A DNA stretch of 64,000 bases from Rathayibacter sp. VKM Ac-2804 (GTDB lineage: Bacteria > Actinomycetota > Actinomycetes > Actinomycetales > Microbacteriaceae), in assembly GCF_009866655.1 (NCBI RefSeq), contig NZ_CP047420.1:3472001-3536000 (forward strand), given 5' to 3'. Within the stretch, counting starts at the first letter, position 1. Each line of letters begins with the position of its first letter. The translations under genes were made by a program, and so were the position numbers. Below the pieces are notes generated by a model. The model ran no database searches. It was not told the origin of the DNA and saw only the letters and a program-made list of their open reading frames with translations. Positions 7,620-17,689 of the stretch are shown here, one piece after another.

Positions 7620-8060
7620 GTGAGCTCGAGACGTGCGGTCGCCGCGTGGGAGTCGCTGTTCCGAGCGCAGGTGCACGTGATGCGGGCGCTGAGCACCGAC
7701 TTCCCCTCGAAGGAGATCTCGCTCAACGAGTACGACGTCCTCTTCAACCTCACACTGCAGCCCGGCCGCCGGGCCAGGCTGCGCGACCTCAACAAGCACG
7801 TCCTCCTGACGCAGCCGAGCGTCAGCCGTCTGATCGACCGTCTGGTCGCCCGCGGCTGCGTGACCAAGAGCGAGGACCCGACCGACGCCCGCGGCACGGT
7901 CATCCAGATCACCGACGAGGGCTACGCCCTCTTCCGCCGCGTGGCGATGACGCACATGCAGACGATCTCGGACCACGTCGGCTCCGCCCTCGACGACGAC
8001 GAGCTCGACCAGCTGACCGCCCTCTGCGACAAGCTGCGCGACCGCGTCGCCTCCGCCTGA
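7620..8060 (+). CDS. MarR-family transcriptional regulator
   Basis: A 146-residue winged-helix regulator. The HTH and wing span about residues 55-100 (LTQPSVSRLIDRLVARGCVTK, wing DPTDARGTVIQIT) with flanking dimerisation helices; family length is 140-160. The start is GTG at 7620 with GGAGG centred 7 bases upstream; earlier in-frame codons would add residues unlike the family. The 85-base gap to the photolyase gene has no terminator, so the two may be co-transcribed. The ligand is unknown. Confidence 0.88.
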   Translation: MSSRRAVAAWESLFRAQVHVMRALSTDFPSKEISLNEYDVLFNLTLQPGRRARLRDLNKHVLLTQPSVSRLIDRLVARGCVTKSEDPTDARGTVIQITDEGYALFRRVAMTHMQTISDHVGSALDDDELDQLTALCDKLRDRVASA

Positions 8061-8145
8061 CGACTCCCGCCCGCCGCTAGCACGCACCGCCGCCGCGCGG
8101 CCAGCACTTCGCGCGGGCGCCGCACTCGCGGATCATGGAGGCACC

Positions 8146-9615
8146 ATGAGCAGCTCCTCCCCCACCCTCGTCTGGCTCCGCGACGACCTGCGTCTCGCCG
8201 ACAACCCGGCCCTCCGAGCGGCGATCGATCGCGGCGGGCCCGTCGCCGTCTGCTACGTCCTCGACGAGGAGTCCGACGGCATCCGCCCGCTCGGCGGCGC
8301 GGCGCGCTGGTGGCTGCACGGCAGCCTGCTCGCCCTCGCGGGCGACCTCGAGGAGGCGGGGGCGTCCCTGATCCTGCGCCGCGGACCGGCCGAGGCCGTC
8401 GTGCTCCAGCTCGCGGAGGAGCTCGGCGCCGGCGCGGTGCACTGGAACCGCCGCTATGGCAAGGCTGAGCGCACGGTCGACGCCGCGATCAAGGAGGCGC
8501 TGCGCGACCGCGACGTCGAGGCCGAGAGCCACCAGGGCTCGCTGCTCTTCGAGCCGTGGACCGTGCAGACCGGCGGCGGCGGGCCCTACTCCGTCTACAC
8601 GCCGTTCGCGCGCGCCTGCCGCAACCGCGGCACCCCGCGCGCTCCGCTGCCGCGGCCGCGCGAGATCGACGGGACCGACACGGACGCGGCCTCGGACGAC
8701 CTCGACGACTGGCAGCTGCTGCCCACCAGCCCCGACTGGGCCGGGGGGCTCCGCGAGCGCTGGGTCCCGGGCGAGAAGGCGGCGGCGAAGCGGCTGCGCG
8801 CGTTCCTCGCCGAGCAGCTCGACGACTACGCCGACGACCGCGACCTCCCCGCGCGGGACGCGACCTCGAACCTGTCGCCGCACCTGCGCTGGGGCGAGAT
8901 CAGCCCGTTCCAGGTCTGGCACGCGCTCGAGGAGGCCCACGCGAAGGGGCAGCACCGCGGCGAGGGCAGCGACCGCTTCCTCTCCGAGGTGCTGTGGCGC
9001 GAGTTCTGCTACCACCTGCTCTTCCACTGGCCCGACCTCGCGACCACGAACTTCGACTCGCGCTTCGACTCCTTCCCCTGGGGCCACCCGGGCGAGGACA
9101 AGATCGACGCCTGGCACCAGGGCCGCACCGGCTACCCGCTGGTCGACGCGGGGATGCGCGAGCTGTGGAAGACCGGCTACATGCACAACCGCGTCCGCAT
9201 GGTCACCGCCTCGTTCCTGATCAAGAACCTGCTGGTCGACTGGCGGGTGGGCGAGGACTGGTTCTGGGACACCCTCGTGGACGCCGATCCGGCGAGCAAC
9301 GCCGCGAACTGGCAGTGGGTCGCGGGGTCCGGCGCCGACGCGTCGCCGTTCTTCCGCGTCTTCAACCCGGTGACGCAGTCGAAGAAGTTCGACCCCGACG
9401 GCGGCTACCTGCGCGAGTACGTGCCGGAGCTCGCCGAGCTCGACCGCGCCGTGATCCACGAGCCGTGGACGCTCGGCGAGACCCTGACGCCGGAGGCGGA
9501 CGGCTACCCCGCGCCGATCCTCGACCTCAAGGAGACGCGGGTGCACGCCCTGGACGCGTTCGCGGTGATCAAAAGCGCGAAGCGCGACATCTCGCGCCGC
9601 GACTCCGACGACTGA
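8146..9615 (+). CDS. phr: Deoxyribodipyrimidine photo-lyase (cryptochrome/photolyase family)
   Basis: A 489-residue class I photolyase repairing UV cyclobutane dimers with blue light through FADH-. The N-terminal antenna domain starts WLRDDLRLADNPALR, and the FAD domain is complete: TGYPLVDAGMRELWKTGYMH, NRVRMVTASFLIKNLL, the DADPASNAANWQW segment and FRVFNPVTQSKKFDPDG. ATG 8146 has GGAGG seven bases upstream. Length and motifs match CPD photolyases of actinobacteria; a cryptochrome or 6-4 enzyme is less likely. Confidence 0.93.
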   Translation: MSSSSPTLVWLRDDLRLADNPALRAAIDRGGPVAVCYVLDEESDGIRPLGGAARWWLHGSLLALAGDLEEAGASLILRRGPAEAVVLQLAEELGAGAVHWNRRYGKAERTVDAAIKEALRDRDVEAESHQGSLLFEPWTVQTGGGGPYSVYTPFARACRNRGTPRAPLPRPREIDGTDTDAASDDLDDWQLLPTSPDWAGGLRERWVPGEKAAAKRLRAFLAEQLDDYADDRDLPARDATSNLSPHLRWGEISPFQVWHALEEAHAKGQHRGEGSDRFLSEVLWREFCYHLLFHWPDLATTNFDSRFDSFPWGHPGEDKIDAWHQGRTGYPLVDAGMRELWKTGYMHNRVRMVTASFLIKNLLVDWRVGEDWFWDTLVDADPASNAANWQWVAGSGADASPFFRVFNPVTQSKKFDPDGGYLREYVPELAELDRAVIHEPWTLGETLTPEADGYPAPILDLKETRVHALDAFAVIKSAKRDISRRDSDD

Positions 9616-9645
9616 CGACGCGGGCCGGCCCTCGACGACTCGGCC

Positions 9646-10197
9646 CTAGATGTACATCGCGGGGTCGATCCAGAAGGCCGGATCCGCGAGGGCGTCCTCG
9701 GCGCGGCCCAGCACGCGCAGATCGCGGGCCGGGATCCCGACCAGCACGGCGCCGTCCGGAGCGTCCTTCACCACGACCGCGTTCGCGCCGACGCTCACGT
9801 CCGAGCCGAGCACGATCGGGCCGAGGATCACGGCCCCCGCGCCGACGACGACCCGGTCGCCGAGCGTCGGGTGGCGCCGCTCGCGCTTGGCCGACTTCCC
9901 GCCGAGCGTGACGGAGTGGTACAGCATGCAGTCGTCGCCGATCCGCGCCGTCTCGCCGATCACGACGCCCATGCCGTGGTCGATGAAGAGCCGGCGGCCG
10001 ATCGTCGCGCCGGGGTGGATCTCCACTCCGGTCGCCGCGCGGGCCGCCTGCGCGAGCAGCCGGGCCGGCAGCCGGGCGCCGCGCCGCCACCAGCGGTGCG
10101 CGACGCGGTGCACCCAGACCGCGTGCAGCCCGGGGTAGGCGAGCACCACCTCGGCCGCACTCCGCGCCGCCGGGTCGCGCAGGCGCGCTGCCGCCAC
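9646..10197 (-). CDS. cysE: Serine O-acetyltransferase
   Basis: A left-handed beta-helix (hexapeptide) acetyltransferase making O-acetylserine for cysteine synthesis, the substrate of the CysK encoded immediately upstream. Conserved pieces are [32 protein letters not shown] and LYHSVTLGG, carrying the catalytic His and Asp; the C-terminus ends DPAMYI. The start is unclear. GTG at 10197 is the first canonical in-frame codon, but family members normally begin a few residues earlier (here VLARLRED, up to about 10221), where no ATG, GTG or TTG exists. An in-frame CTG at 10287 overlaps the cysK stop (CTGA) and would give 213 residues. Confidence 0.88.
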   Translation of the reverse strand: MAAARLRDPAARSAAEVVLAYPGLHAVWVHRVAHRWWRRGARLPARLLAQAARAATGVEIHPGATIGRRLFIDHGMGVVIGETARIGDDCMLYHSVTLGGKSAKRERRHPTLGDRVVVGAGAVILGPIVLGSDVSVGANAVVVKDAPDGAVLVGIPARDLRVLGRAEDALADPAFWIDPAMYI

Positions 10198-10283
10198 GTC
10201 CTCGCGGAGGCGTGCGAGGACGGTGGGACGTCCGGGCGCGCCGGAACCTCCGGACGGGCGGGGACGGGGGGATCCGGCGGGGC

Positions 10284-11219
10284 TCAGCTGCGGAGGTCCT
10301 CGTAGAGGACGGTCGAGATGTACCGCTCGCCGAAGTCGCAGACGATCGCGACGATGGTCTTGCCCGCGTTCTCGGGCCGCTTGGCGACCTCGAGGGCCGC
10401 CCACATGATCGAGCCGGAGGAGATGCCGCCGAGGATGCCCTCCTGTGCGGCCATCGCGCGCGCGACGCGCACCGAGTCCTCGAGGGTGACGTCGATGATC
10501 TCGGTGTAGACGTCGCGGTCGAGGTTGGCCGGCACGAAGTTCGCCCCGATCCCCTGGATCTTGTGCGGGCCGGCCGTCCCCTGCGTGAGCAGCGGCGAGT
10601 CGATCGGCTCGACGCCGATGATCTGCACGCCGGGCTTGCGCTCCTTGAGGACCTGGCCGACGCCGGTGATGGTGCCGCCGGTGCCGATGCCGGCGACGAA
10701 GACGTCGACCTCGCCGTCGGTGTCCGCCCAGATCTCCTCGGCGGTGGTGCGGCGGTGCACCTCGGGGTTGGCGGCGTTCTCGAACTGGCGGGCGAGCACG
10801 GCGCCGGGGGTCTCGGCGACGATCACCTGCGCCCGCTCGACCGCGCCGCGCATGCCCTCGGAGCCGGGGGTCAGCACGATCTCGGCCCCGTAGGCGCGCA
10901 GCAGGACCCGGCGCTCGGTGGACATGGTCTCCGGCATCGTCAGGATCACCTTGTAGCCGCGCGCCGCGCCGACCATGGCGAGCGCGATGCCGGTGTTGCC
11001 GCTCGTGCCCTCGACGATCGTGCCGCCGGGCGGGAGCTCGCCGGACGCCTCGGCGGCGTCGACGATCGCGATGCCGATCCGGTCCTTCACGCTGTTCGCC
11101 GGGCTGTAGAACTCGAGCTTGGCGAGGACGACGGCGCTGTCCGCGCCCTCCAGCCGATTGATGCGGACGAGCGGGGTCCTGCCGACGAGCTGCGTTACGT
11201 CGTCGTGGATGCGTGCCAT
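10284..11219 (-). CDS. cysK: Cysteine synthase (O-acetylserine sulfhydrylase)
   Basis: A 311-residue PLP enzyme joining O-acetylserine and sulfide to give cysteine. The PLP lysine is Lys45 in NSVKDRIG, the substrate loop TSGNTG is at about residues 72-77, and the phosphate-binding loop is [10 protein letters not shown]. It is first in a cysK-cysE operon in which cysE lies directly downstream. A -10-like TATCGT on the minus strand (11316-11321) would give a leader of about 90 bases with several GC hairpins. No strong ribosome binding site precedes the ATG. Confidence 0.95.
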   Translation of the reverse strand: MARIHDDVTQLVGRTPLVRINRLEGADSAVVLAKLEFYSPANSVKDRIGIAIVDAAEASGELPPGGTIVEGTSGNTGIALAMVGAARGYKVILTMPETMSTERRVLLRAYGAEIVLTPGSEGMRGAVERAQVIVAETPGAVLARQFENAANPEVHRRTTAEEIWADTDGEVDVFVAGIGTGGTITGVGQVLKERKPGVQIIGVEPIDSPLLTQGTAGPHKIQGIGANFVPANLDRDVYTEIIDVTLEDSVRVARAMAAQEGILGGISSGSIMWAALEVAKRPENAGKTIVAIVCDFGERYISTVLYEDLRS

Positions 11220-11558
11220 GGTTGTGTGCTTTCTGCCGGGGCCGACCGCCCCGGGGCCCCGGGACGACAGGTGGTGCGGTGCTGCCGCCGCTCCCCTCTC
11301 GGGGACGCACCCTCCACGATACGGATGCGGCGTCGCGACGGCAGCCTCACGACGGCCCGGGCCGCCGGATTCCCGCTCGGGCCCCTGCCGCTCTCCAGGA
11401 CCGACACCTCTCGTCACAGGTGCATCTCGTCCTGCAGGAGGACCCCCTCCTCCCGGGCGCGTCGCGTACCATGACCGGGGGGATTCGCACGACCGGCGCG
11501 ACGCTCCCGCCACCCTGCATTCGCGCGGCACCACCGCGCCGGAAGGACCTCCCGCTCC
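11220..11558. other. Divergent promoter region between cysK and the first PBP gene
   Basis: 339 bases without a supported gene. On the minus strand TATCGT (11316-11321) is the likely cysK -10; on the plus strand TACCAT (11467-11472) is a candidate -10 for the PBP gene, giving a leader of about 80 bases. CCCCGGGGCCCCGGGG-type palindromes near 11250-11270 could fold in the cysK leader. Confidence 0.4.
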
Positions 11559-14018
11559 ATGGCTCTCCCCACCGCATCCCGCAGCTCCGCTCGACCGCTG
11601 GGGATGTCGTTGCGGGCAGTGCTGGGCTTCATCGGGATGAGCGCCGTGGCGGGCGTCCTGATCACCGTCGGCGTCACTCCGGCGCTCGCGCTGACGGGCC
11701 TCGCGACGAGCAACACGATCGGCATGTTCCAGAACCTGCCCGGCTACCTCGACGCCGGCCAGCTGATGCAGCGCACGAACATCTACGCGGGCGACGGCAC
11801 CACCCTCCTCGCCTCCGTCTACAACCAGAACCGCGTCGAGGTCGGCTGGGACGAGGTCGCGCAGACCGCCAAGGACGCCGCGGTCGCCGGCGAGGACCCG
11901 CGCTTCTACGAGCACGGCGGCATCGACCTGCAGGGCACGCTCCGCGCGCTCGCGGTCACGCTGACCGGGGACGACCTGCAGGGCGGCTCGTCGATCACGC
12001 AGCAGTACGTCAAGAACGTGCTCGTGCAGAAGGCCGAGTCGATCACCGACGAGGCCGAGCGCGACGCCGCCTACAAGCTCGCCACCGACCCGACCCCCGA
12101 GCGCAAGCTCAAGGAGATGCGCCTCGCGATCGGCCTCGAGAAGGAGACGTCGAAGGACGACATCCTGCTCGGCTACCTCAACATCGCGCTCTTCGGCGGC
12201 ACGGTCTACGGCATCGAGGCCGCGGCCAACTACTACTACGGGATCCCCGCCAGCCAGCTCTCGGCCTCGCAGGCCGCGTCGCTGCTGGCGATCGTCAACA
12301 ACCCGTCGAAGTTCCGCTTCGACGACCCGACCGACGAGGCGAACGGCGCCGCGAACGGCTACGCCGCGACCAAGGAGCGCCGCGACTACATCCTCGGCGA
12401 GGAGCTGAAGTACTCGAAGATCAGCCAGGAGGTCTACGACGCGGCGATCGCCGAGCCGATCACGCCGAACATCACGGAGCCCTCCACCGGCTGCGCCACC
12501 GCGGGCAACGCGGCGTACTTCTGCGAGTACGTGCTGAACGTGCTGCGCAACGACGAGGCGTTCGGCGCCGACGACGACGAGCGCTACCAGCGGATCCGCC
12601 AGGGCGGCTTCGACATCGTCACGACCCTGGATCTCGACATCCAGCAGGTCTCGCAGGCGGCGATCAACGCCTACATCCCGTCGTACGACCCCCGCTTCCA
12701 GGTCGGCGCGACCGCCGCGTCGGTCGAGGCCGGCACCGGCCGCGTGCTGTCGATGGTGCAGAACACGAAGTACAGCCAGGACGAGGAGTTCCTCGCCGCG
12801 AACCCCGGCTTCAGCGCGATCAACCTCAACGTCGACGTCGACATGGGTGGCACCGCCGGCGTGCAGACCGGCTCGACCTACAAGGTCTTCACGCTCGCGC
12901 AGTGGCTGCAGGCGGGCCACACCCTGAACGAGTCGTTCCCCTCGCCGACCTCGGGGTTCCGTTCATACCCGCAGAAGTGCGACACCGCGAACGACGGCTA
13001 CTACGCGGGTGCGCGGTTCGCACCGCGGAACGACGTCGCGTCCGAGGACGCCTCGTCGATGACCGCGGTCCAGGCGACGGCGAACTCGATCAACACCGGC
13101 TTCATGGGCATGGCCAACCAGCTCGACCTCTGCGACATCCGCACGACGGCGGAGTCCTTCGGCATCCACCGGGCCGACGCCAAGGAGCTGCAGAGCGGAC
13201 CGGCAGCCGTTCTCGGGACCAACGAGATCGCACCGCTCACCGTCGCCAACGCCTACGCCGGCATCGCGAACGACGGGACGACCTGCGCCGCGATCGTCAT
13301 CGACCGGATCACGGACAGCTCCGGTGCGGCCGTCGCGCCGCCCGCCTCATCCTGCACGCAGTCCGTGACCCCCGAGGTGGCTCGAGGAATGCAGTACGCC
13401 ATGCAGCGGGTCATCACCTCCGGTACCGCCACCGCCTCGGATCCGCGCGACGGCATCGAGCACATCGGCAAGACGGGTACCACCGATGAGGCGGCGGACG
13501 TCTGGACCGCCGGTGCCAGCCGCTCCGCGTCGCTCGCCGTCTGGGTCGGCAGCATCAAGGGCTTCGACGACGGATCGAAGCAGAACCTCCGCACCACGCG
13601 CCTCACCGGCGAGGAGGGGACGATCCGTGCCGCTGACGCGCGTCACGCGATCTGGAAGCCGATCATGACGGCGCTCGACCAGAAGTACGGCGGCGACGAC
13701 TTCATCGACCCGCCCGCCTCGATGCTCGCGTCGTCCCCGCGCACCGCCACGCTGACCGAGGTGCCGGACGTGACCGGGCTGACGGTCGCCGCGGCCACCG
13801 CGACGCTCACCGCCGCCGGCTTCTCCGTCGGCAGGAGCGAGCCTGTCGGCTCGACGTCGATCCCCGAGGGGTCCGTCGTCTCGACGACGCCCAGCGCGGA
13901 CGAGACCGTCTTGCGGGGTGCCGTCATCCCGCTGCAGGTGAGCACCGGCGAGGCGTCGAAGAACCCGGGCGACAGCGCCGACATCAACGGCACGCTGCTG
14001 ACCACCGCATCCGAGTGA
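11559..14018 (+). CDS. Class A penicillin-binding protein with C-terminal PASTA domain
   Basis: An 819-residue bifunctional peptidoglycan synthase. Order: short cytosolic N-terminus, one transmembrane anchor (residues about 18-45), GT51 glycosyltransferase with catalytic Glu112 in [11 protein letters not shown] and [12 protein letters not shown], then a transpeptidase with Ser439-x-x-Lys442 (TGSTYK), Ser510-Ile-Asn512 and Lys638-Thr-Gly (KTGTT), and one PASTA repeat from about residue 740 ([12 protein letters not shown]). All catalytic residues are present. The ATG is preceded by GGAAGGACCTCCC. A close paralogue follows 277 bases downstream. Confidence 0.93.
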   Translation: MALPTASRSSARPLGMSLRAVLGFIGMSAVAGVLITVGVTPALALTGLATSNTIGMFQNLPGYLDAGQLMQRTNIYAGDGTTLLASVYNQNRVEVGWDEVAQTAKDAAVAGEDPRFYEHGGIDLQGTLRALAVTLTGDDLQGGSSITQQYVKNVLVQKAESITDEAERDAAYKLATDPTPERKLKEMRLAIGLEKETSKDDILLGYLNIALFGGTVYGIEAAANYYYGIPASQLSASQAASLLAIVNNPSKFRFDDPTDEANGAANGYAATKERRDYILGEELKYSKISQEVYDAAIAEPITPNITEPSTGCATAGNAAYFCEYVLNVLRNDEAFGADDDERYQRIRQGGFDIVTTLDLDIQQVSQAAINAYIPSYDPRFQVGATAASVEAGTGRVLSMVQNTKYSQDEEFLAANPGFSAINLNVDVDMGGTAGVQTGSTYKVFTLAQWLQAGHTLNESFPSPTSGFRSYPQKCDTANDGYYAGARFAPRNDVASEDASSMTAVQATANSINTGFMGMANQLDLCDIRTTAESFGIHRADAKELQSGPAAVLGTNEIAPLTVANAYAGIANDGTTCAAIVIDRITDSSGAAVAPPASSCTQSVTPEVARGMQYAMQRVITSGTATASDPRDGIEHIGKTGTTDEAADVWTAGASRSASLAVWVGSIKGFDDGSKQNLRTTRLTGEEGTIRAADARHAIWKPIMTALDQKYGGDDFIDPPASMLASSPRTATLTEVPDVTGLTVAAATATLTAAGFSVGRSEPVGSTSIPEGSVVSTTPSADETVLRGAVIPLQVSTGEASKNPGDSADINGTLLTTASE

Positions 14019-14295
14019 CGTCGCCGAGCCGCCGCACCTGACGGCGTGCGCCACCCCCTCTCACGACACCGGCCGTGCAGGACGTCGGCGATCCGGCCCT
14101 CACCCTGACCACGTCGGGTCACTTCATGTGCAGGCACGGCTGCGGGGTCACGTGGTCGTCGCGCGGAGGCAGTGCCGCGGCCGACTCCCGGCAGCGGGCG
14201 GACGTGTTCCGCGCCGGGCAACGGAGCCGCGGGCGCGCCTGGGCGGGGATGTCGGGAGCGTCGCCTAGGGTGCTGGTGCACCGAGAGGATCCATC

Positions 14296-16701
14296 CTGAA
14301 GCGTCCGAACGTTCCCGTCTTCCAGCCCCGTCGCACCGTCCACGGGGCCCTCGGCGCGCTGTTCGGATTCGTGATCGTCAGCGTGCTGGCGGGGCTGCTC
14401 GCGACGATCGTCGTGGCTCCGGCGGTCGCGCTCACCGGGGCGGCCACCTCGGGAACGATCTCGGCGTTCCAGTCGCTGCCGAGCTACCTCGAGGTCGGCG
14501 AGCTGATGCAGAAGACGGACGTCTACGCGGGCGACCCCGAGGACCCGACGCTCCTCGCCTCCTTCTACGACCAGAACCGCATCGAGGTCGCCGCCGACCA
14601 GATCGCGGCGCCGGTCTTCGACGCCCTCGTCTCGAGCGAGGACCCGCGCTACTACGAGCACGGCGGCATCGACCTGCAGGGCACCCTGCGCGCCGTCGCC
14701 AGCACCTACCTCCTCGACGCGGCGCCGCAGGGCGGCTCGTCGATCACGCAGCAGTACGTCAAGAACGTCCTCGTGCAGAAGGCCGAGTCGATCAGCGACG
14801 AGACCGAGCGCGCGGCGGCCTACGCGGAGGCGACCGCGACCACTCCCGAGCGCAAGCTCAAGGAGATGCGCCTCGCGATCGGGGTGGAGAAGGAGTACTC
14901 GAAGGACGAGATCCTCCTCGGCTACCTCAACATCGCCCTCTTCGGCGGCACCGTCTACGGCATCGAGGCCGCGGCCGAGTACTACTACGGCGTCGACGCG
15001 GCCGACCTCTCGGTCGGGCAGTCCGCCGCGCTGCTGGCGATCGTCAACAACCCGGAGAAGTTCCGCTTCGACCGCCCCGACGACCCCGACAACGGCGAGG
15101 CGAACGGCTACGCGCTGACCACGAGCCGACGCGACTACATCCTCGACCGGATGCTCGAGTACGGGAAGATCGACGCCGCGACCCGCGACGCCGCGAAGGC
15201 CGCGCCGATCGAGCCCGTCATCACTCCCCCGTCGACCGGCTGCCAGACCGCGGGCAGCGCCGCCTACTTCTGCGACTACGTCTCGCACGTGCTGCGCAAC
15301 GACCCGGCCCTCGGCGACACCGCCGACGAGCGCTACGCGGCGCTCAAGCGCGGCGGGCTCAAGGTCTACACGACGATCGACCTCGCCATGCAGGACACCT
15401 CGGCGCAGGTCATGGCCGACCAGGTGCCCGCGACCGACCCGCGCTTCGACGTCGGGGCCGCGGCCGTCGGTGTGGAGACCGGGACCGGGCGGATCCTGAG
15501 CATGGTGCAGAACAAGAAGTACAGCCAGGACCCGGAGCAGATCGCCTCGGCCGACGGCGCCGAGTACTCGGCGATCAACCTCTCGGTCGACGCGGCCTAC
15601 GGGGGCGGCAACGGCTTCCAGCCGGGCTCCACCTACAAGGTCTTCACGCTGATGGAGTGGCTGCAGGACGGGCACACCCTGCTCGAGCAGTTCGACGCGA
15701 AGAACAAGAACTGGACCGGCTTCCAGGACAGCTGCGAGGGCCCGCAGGACTACGGGGTGTTCAATCCGAACAACAACGGCGGGCAGATCTTCCCCGCCTC
15801 GCTGAACGCACTGGAGTCCACGATCGACTCCATCAACACCGGCTTCGTCGGCATGGCACACCTGCTCGACCTCTGCGACATCCGCAAGACCGCGGAGGCG
15901 TTCGGCGTGCATCGCGCGGATGCGACCCCGTTGCTCGAATCCCCGGCGACCGTGCTCGGCACGAACGAGATCGCCCCGCTGACCATGGCCGTCGCCTACG
16001 CGGGCGTCGCGAACGACGGCCGGACCTGCAGCGCGGTGGCCATCGACTCGATCGTCGGGCCCGAGGGGCAGGACATCGAGGCGCCCGCCTCGACCTGCAC
16101 GCAGTCGACGACGACGGCCGTCGCCCGTGCCACGCAGTACGCGCTGCTCGAGGTCACCTCGCAGGGCACCGGTCAGGCGGCGAGCCCCGGCGACGGCATC
16201 GAGCACATCACCAAGACCGGCACCACCGACGGCGCGGCCGACGGCTGGACGCTCGGCGCCTCCTCCGAGGTCGCCCTCGCGGTCTGGGTCGGCAGCATCT
16301 CCGCCCTGAACGACGCCGGCAAGCGGATGGCGCTCGATTCGATCGACTTCGACAGCGGCTCGGCGATCCTCGCGCGGCACCGGATCTGGAATCCGGTGAT
16401 GACCGCGTTCGACCGCGAGTACGGCGGCTCCGCCTTCGCGAAGCCCGACCAGTCGCTGGTGAAGGCGCCGATGGTGACGATCCCGGACGTGACCGGGAAG
16501 AGCGTCGACGCGGCCGTCAGCGCGCTGAAGGCGGCGGGGTTCGTGGTCGGCGGGATGAGCCAGGTCGACTCGTCGGTGCCCGAGGGCCAGGTCGCCGGGA
16601 CGGACCCGTCGGCCGGGACCTCGGTGATCCGCGGTACGGAGATCGGCGTGCGGATCAGCACCGGCTCGACCGCGACGAGCCCGCCGCAGCCGTCGGTCTG
16701 A
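14296..16701 (+). CDS. Class A penicillin-binding protein with PASTA domain (tandem paralogue)
   Basis: Same architecture as the preceding PBP and obviously homologous along its length: membrane anchor, GT51 with EDPRYYEHGG and [12 protein letters not shown], transpeptidase with GSTYK, SINTGF and KTGTT, and a PASTA repeat (IPDVTGKSVDAA). The start is unusual. The first canonical in-frame codon is GTG at 14371, which would begin inside the transmembrane anchor; the cytosolic positive stretch LKRPNVPVFQPRRTVHG seen in the homologue's position is encoded just before it, opening at CTG 14296 with GAGAGGAT as ribosome binding site. A TAG stop at 14266 bounds the frame. From the CTG the protein is 801 residues. 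Confidence 0.88.
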   Translation: MKRPNVPVFQPRRTVHGALGALFGFVIVSVLAGLLATIVVAPAVALTGAATSGTISAFQSLPSYLEVGELMQKTDVYAGDPEDPTLLASFYDQNRIEVAADQIAAPVFDALVSSEDPRYYEHGGIDLQGTLRAVASTYLLDAAPQGGSSITQQYVKNVLVQKAESISDETERAAAYAEATATTPERKLKEMRLAIGVEKEYSKDEILLGYLNIALFGGTVYGIEAAAEYYYGVDAADLSVGQSAALLAIVNNPEKFRFDRPDDPDNGEANGYALTTSRRDYILDRMLEYGKIDAATRDAAKAAPIEPVITPPSTGCQTAGSAAYFCDYVSHVLRNDPALGDTADERYAALKRGGLKVYTTIDLAMQDTSAQVMADQVPATDPRFDVGAAAVGVETGTGRILSMVQNKKYSQDPEQIASADGAEYSAINLSVDAAYGGGNGFQPGSTYKVFTLMEWLQDGHTLLEQFDAKNKNWTGFQDSCEGPQDYGVFNPNNNGGQIFPASLNALESTIDSINTGFVGMAHLLDLCDIRKTAEAFGVHRADATPLLESPATVLGTNEIAPLTMAVAYAGVANDGRTCSAVAIDSIVGPEGQDIEAPASTCTQSTTTAVARATQYALLEVTSQGTGQAASPGDGIEHITKTGTTDGAADGWTLGASSEVALAVWVGSISALNDAGKRMALDSIDFDSGSAILARHRIWNPVMTAFDREYGGSAFAKPDQSLVKAPMVTIPDVTGKSVDAAVSALKAAGFVVGGMSQVDSSVPEGQVAGTDPSAGTSVIRGTEIGVRISTGSTATSPPQPSV

Positions 16702-16720
16702 GCCTCAGCGCGCTCCGCCG

Positions 16721-17203
16721 TCAGTGGTGGAAGCGGTGCACGACCGCGTGACCCCTGCCGCGGCCGATCAGCCAGCGGTTGACCGGCGTCGTGACCACGA
16801 AGGCCAGGGCGAGTGAGCCCACCAGGGAGCCCCAGAACAGGCCGCTCGCGAGACCGGCGTCCATCGCACCGGGGATCGCCAGCATCGCCGTGTTGTCGAT
16901 GACCTCCATCACGGCGATCGAGACGGTGTCCGCGGCGAGCGCGATGCCGACGGCGGCGCGCCAGGAGACCCCCGCGCGGAGCACGCCGCGCATCGTCAGG
17001 GCATAGCCGAAGGCGAAGGCGAGCACGATGGAGAGGACGACGGTGCCGAGGTTGTGCAGCCCGAGTGCGGTGCCGAGCACCATGCCGAGGACCTCGCCGA
17101 TGGCGCAGCCGGTGAGGCAGTGCAGGGTGGCCGTCGCGGCGGTCCGCCAGGACGTCGTGGCGGAGGACGTGTGCGTGCTGTGGTCGTGCGCGGCGTCGGT
17201 CAT
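16721..17203 (-). CDS. DUF4396-family membrane protein
   Basis: A 160-residue protein with about four hydrophobic helices, a His-rich N-terminus (HDHSTHTS) and a His-rich C-terminus (GHAVVHRFHH), and a conserved-looking HCLTGCAIGEVLG segment in the first helix. DUF4396 proteins have no established function but the His and Cys residues would suit metal handling. ATG 17203 is preceded by GAGGGAG; an in-frame ATG 24 bases further upstream lacks this. A copper-operator-like palindrome lies 36 bases upstream of the start, suggesting metal control. Confidence 0.75.
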   Translation of the reverse strand: MTDAAHDHSTHTSSATTSWRTAATATLHCLTGCAIGEVLGMVLGTALGLHNLGTVVLSIVLAFAFGYALTMRGVLRAGVSWRAAVGIALAADTVSIAVMEVIDNTAMLAIPGAMDAGLASGLFWGSLVGSLALAFVVTTPVNRWLIGRGRGHAVVHRFHH

Positions 17204-17238
17204 CGGTGCTCCCTCGGTGTCGGTCACCGTGGTGCAAC

Positions 17239-17255
17239 ATACCCCCGGGGGGTAT
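17239..17255. promoter_or_regulatory. CsoR-type copper operator upstream of the DUF4396 gene
   Basis: ATACCCCCGGGGGGTAT, a GC-tract palindrome of the kind bound by CsoR/RcnR-family copper sensors. It overlaps candidate -10 sequences on the minus strand (TATGTT, AATATA). The core TACCCCCGGGGGGTA is repeated exactly before copZ at 40440-40454. Confidence 0.65.
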
Positions 17256-17290
17256 ATTCCCGCGGCGGGCGATTCCCTGTGACCGAGGGG

Positions 17291-17689
17291 TCAGAGCTGG
17301 ACGGCGGCGGCCGGCAGGAGGCCGAACTCGACCAGCTCGGCGTCGGTGAGGAGGCGGCTGCGGATCATGAAGCGCTTGCCCTCGGGGGCTTCGACGCTGA
17401 AGCCGCTCCCCCGCCCGTCGACCAGGTCGACGGTGAGGTGGGTGTGCTTCCAGTACTCGAACTGCGTCCGCGACATGTAGAACTCGATCGGGGCGAGCCC
17501 GTCGACGTGCAGCGTCTCGACGAGCACGTCGGACGCTCCCGTGCGGAACATCCCGACCGGGAAGCACATCGGCGAGCTGCCGTCGCAGCACCCGCCGGAC
17601 TGGTGGAACATCAGCGGCCCGTGCAGCTCGCTCATCCTCCGCAGCATGCCGGCTGCCGCCTCGGTCACGTCGACTCGCGTGCTGTCCAT
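17291..17689 (-). CDS. DUF779-family protein associated with aldehyde dehydrogenase
   Basis: A 132-residue protein with a Cys-rich stretch HQSGGCCDGSSPMCFP near residue 35 and the DUF779 ending pattern FMIRSRLLTDAEL. DUF779 proteins are characteristically encoded beside aldehyde dehydrogenases and may assist them; the mechanism is not established. ATG 17689 has GAGAGGA upstream. It lies downstream of the aldehyde dehydrogenase on the same strand, but 404 bases and two dispersed repeats intervene. Confidence 0.8.
   Translation of the reverse strand: MDSTRVDVTEAAAGMLRRMSELHGPLMFHQSGGCCDGSSPMCFPVGMFRTGASDVLVETLHVDGLAPIEFYMSRTQFEYWKHTHLTVDLVDGRGSGFSVEAPEGKRFMIRSRLLTDAELVEFGLLPAAAVQL

Noticed and set aside
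9646..11310. A 554-codon frame that runs antiparallel-free through cysK and ends as CysE, starting at GTG 11310
   Set aside because: Only the last ~200 codons resemble a protein family (CysE). The rest is cysK read in the wrong frame, so a CysE fusion is not supported.
10284..12920. Very long minus-strand open frame continuing upstream of cysK through the first PBP gene
   Set aside because: Beyond cysK it is the antisense of a well-supported PBP gene; high GC content keeps such frames open. Product is low-complexity Arg/Val/Asp-rich sequence.
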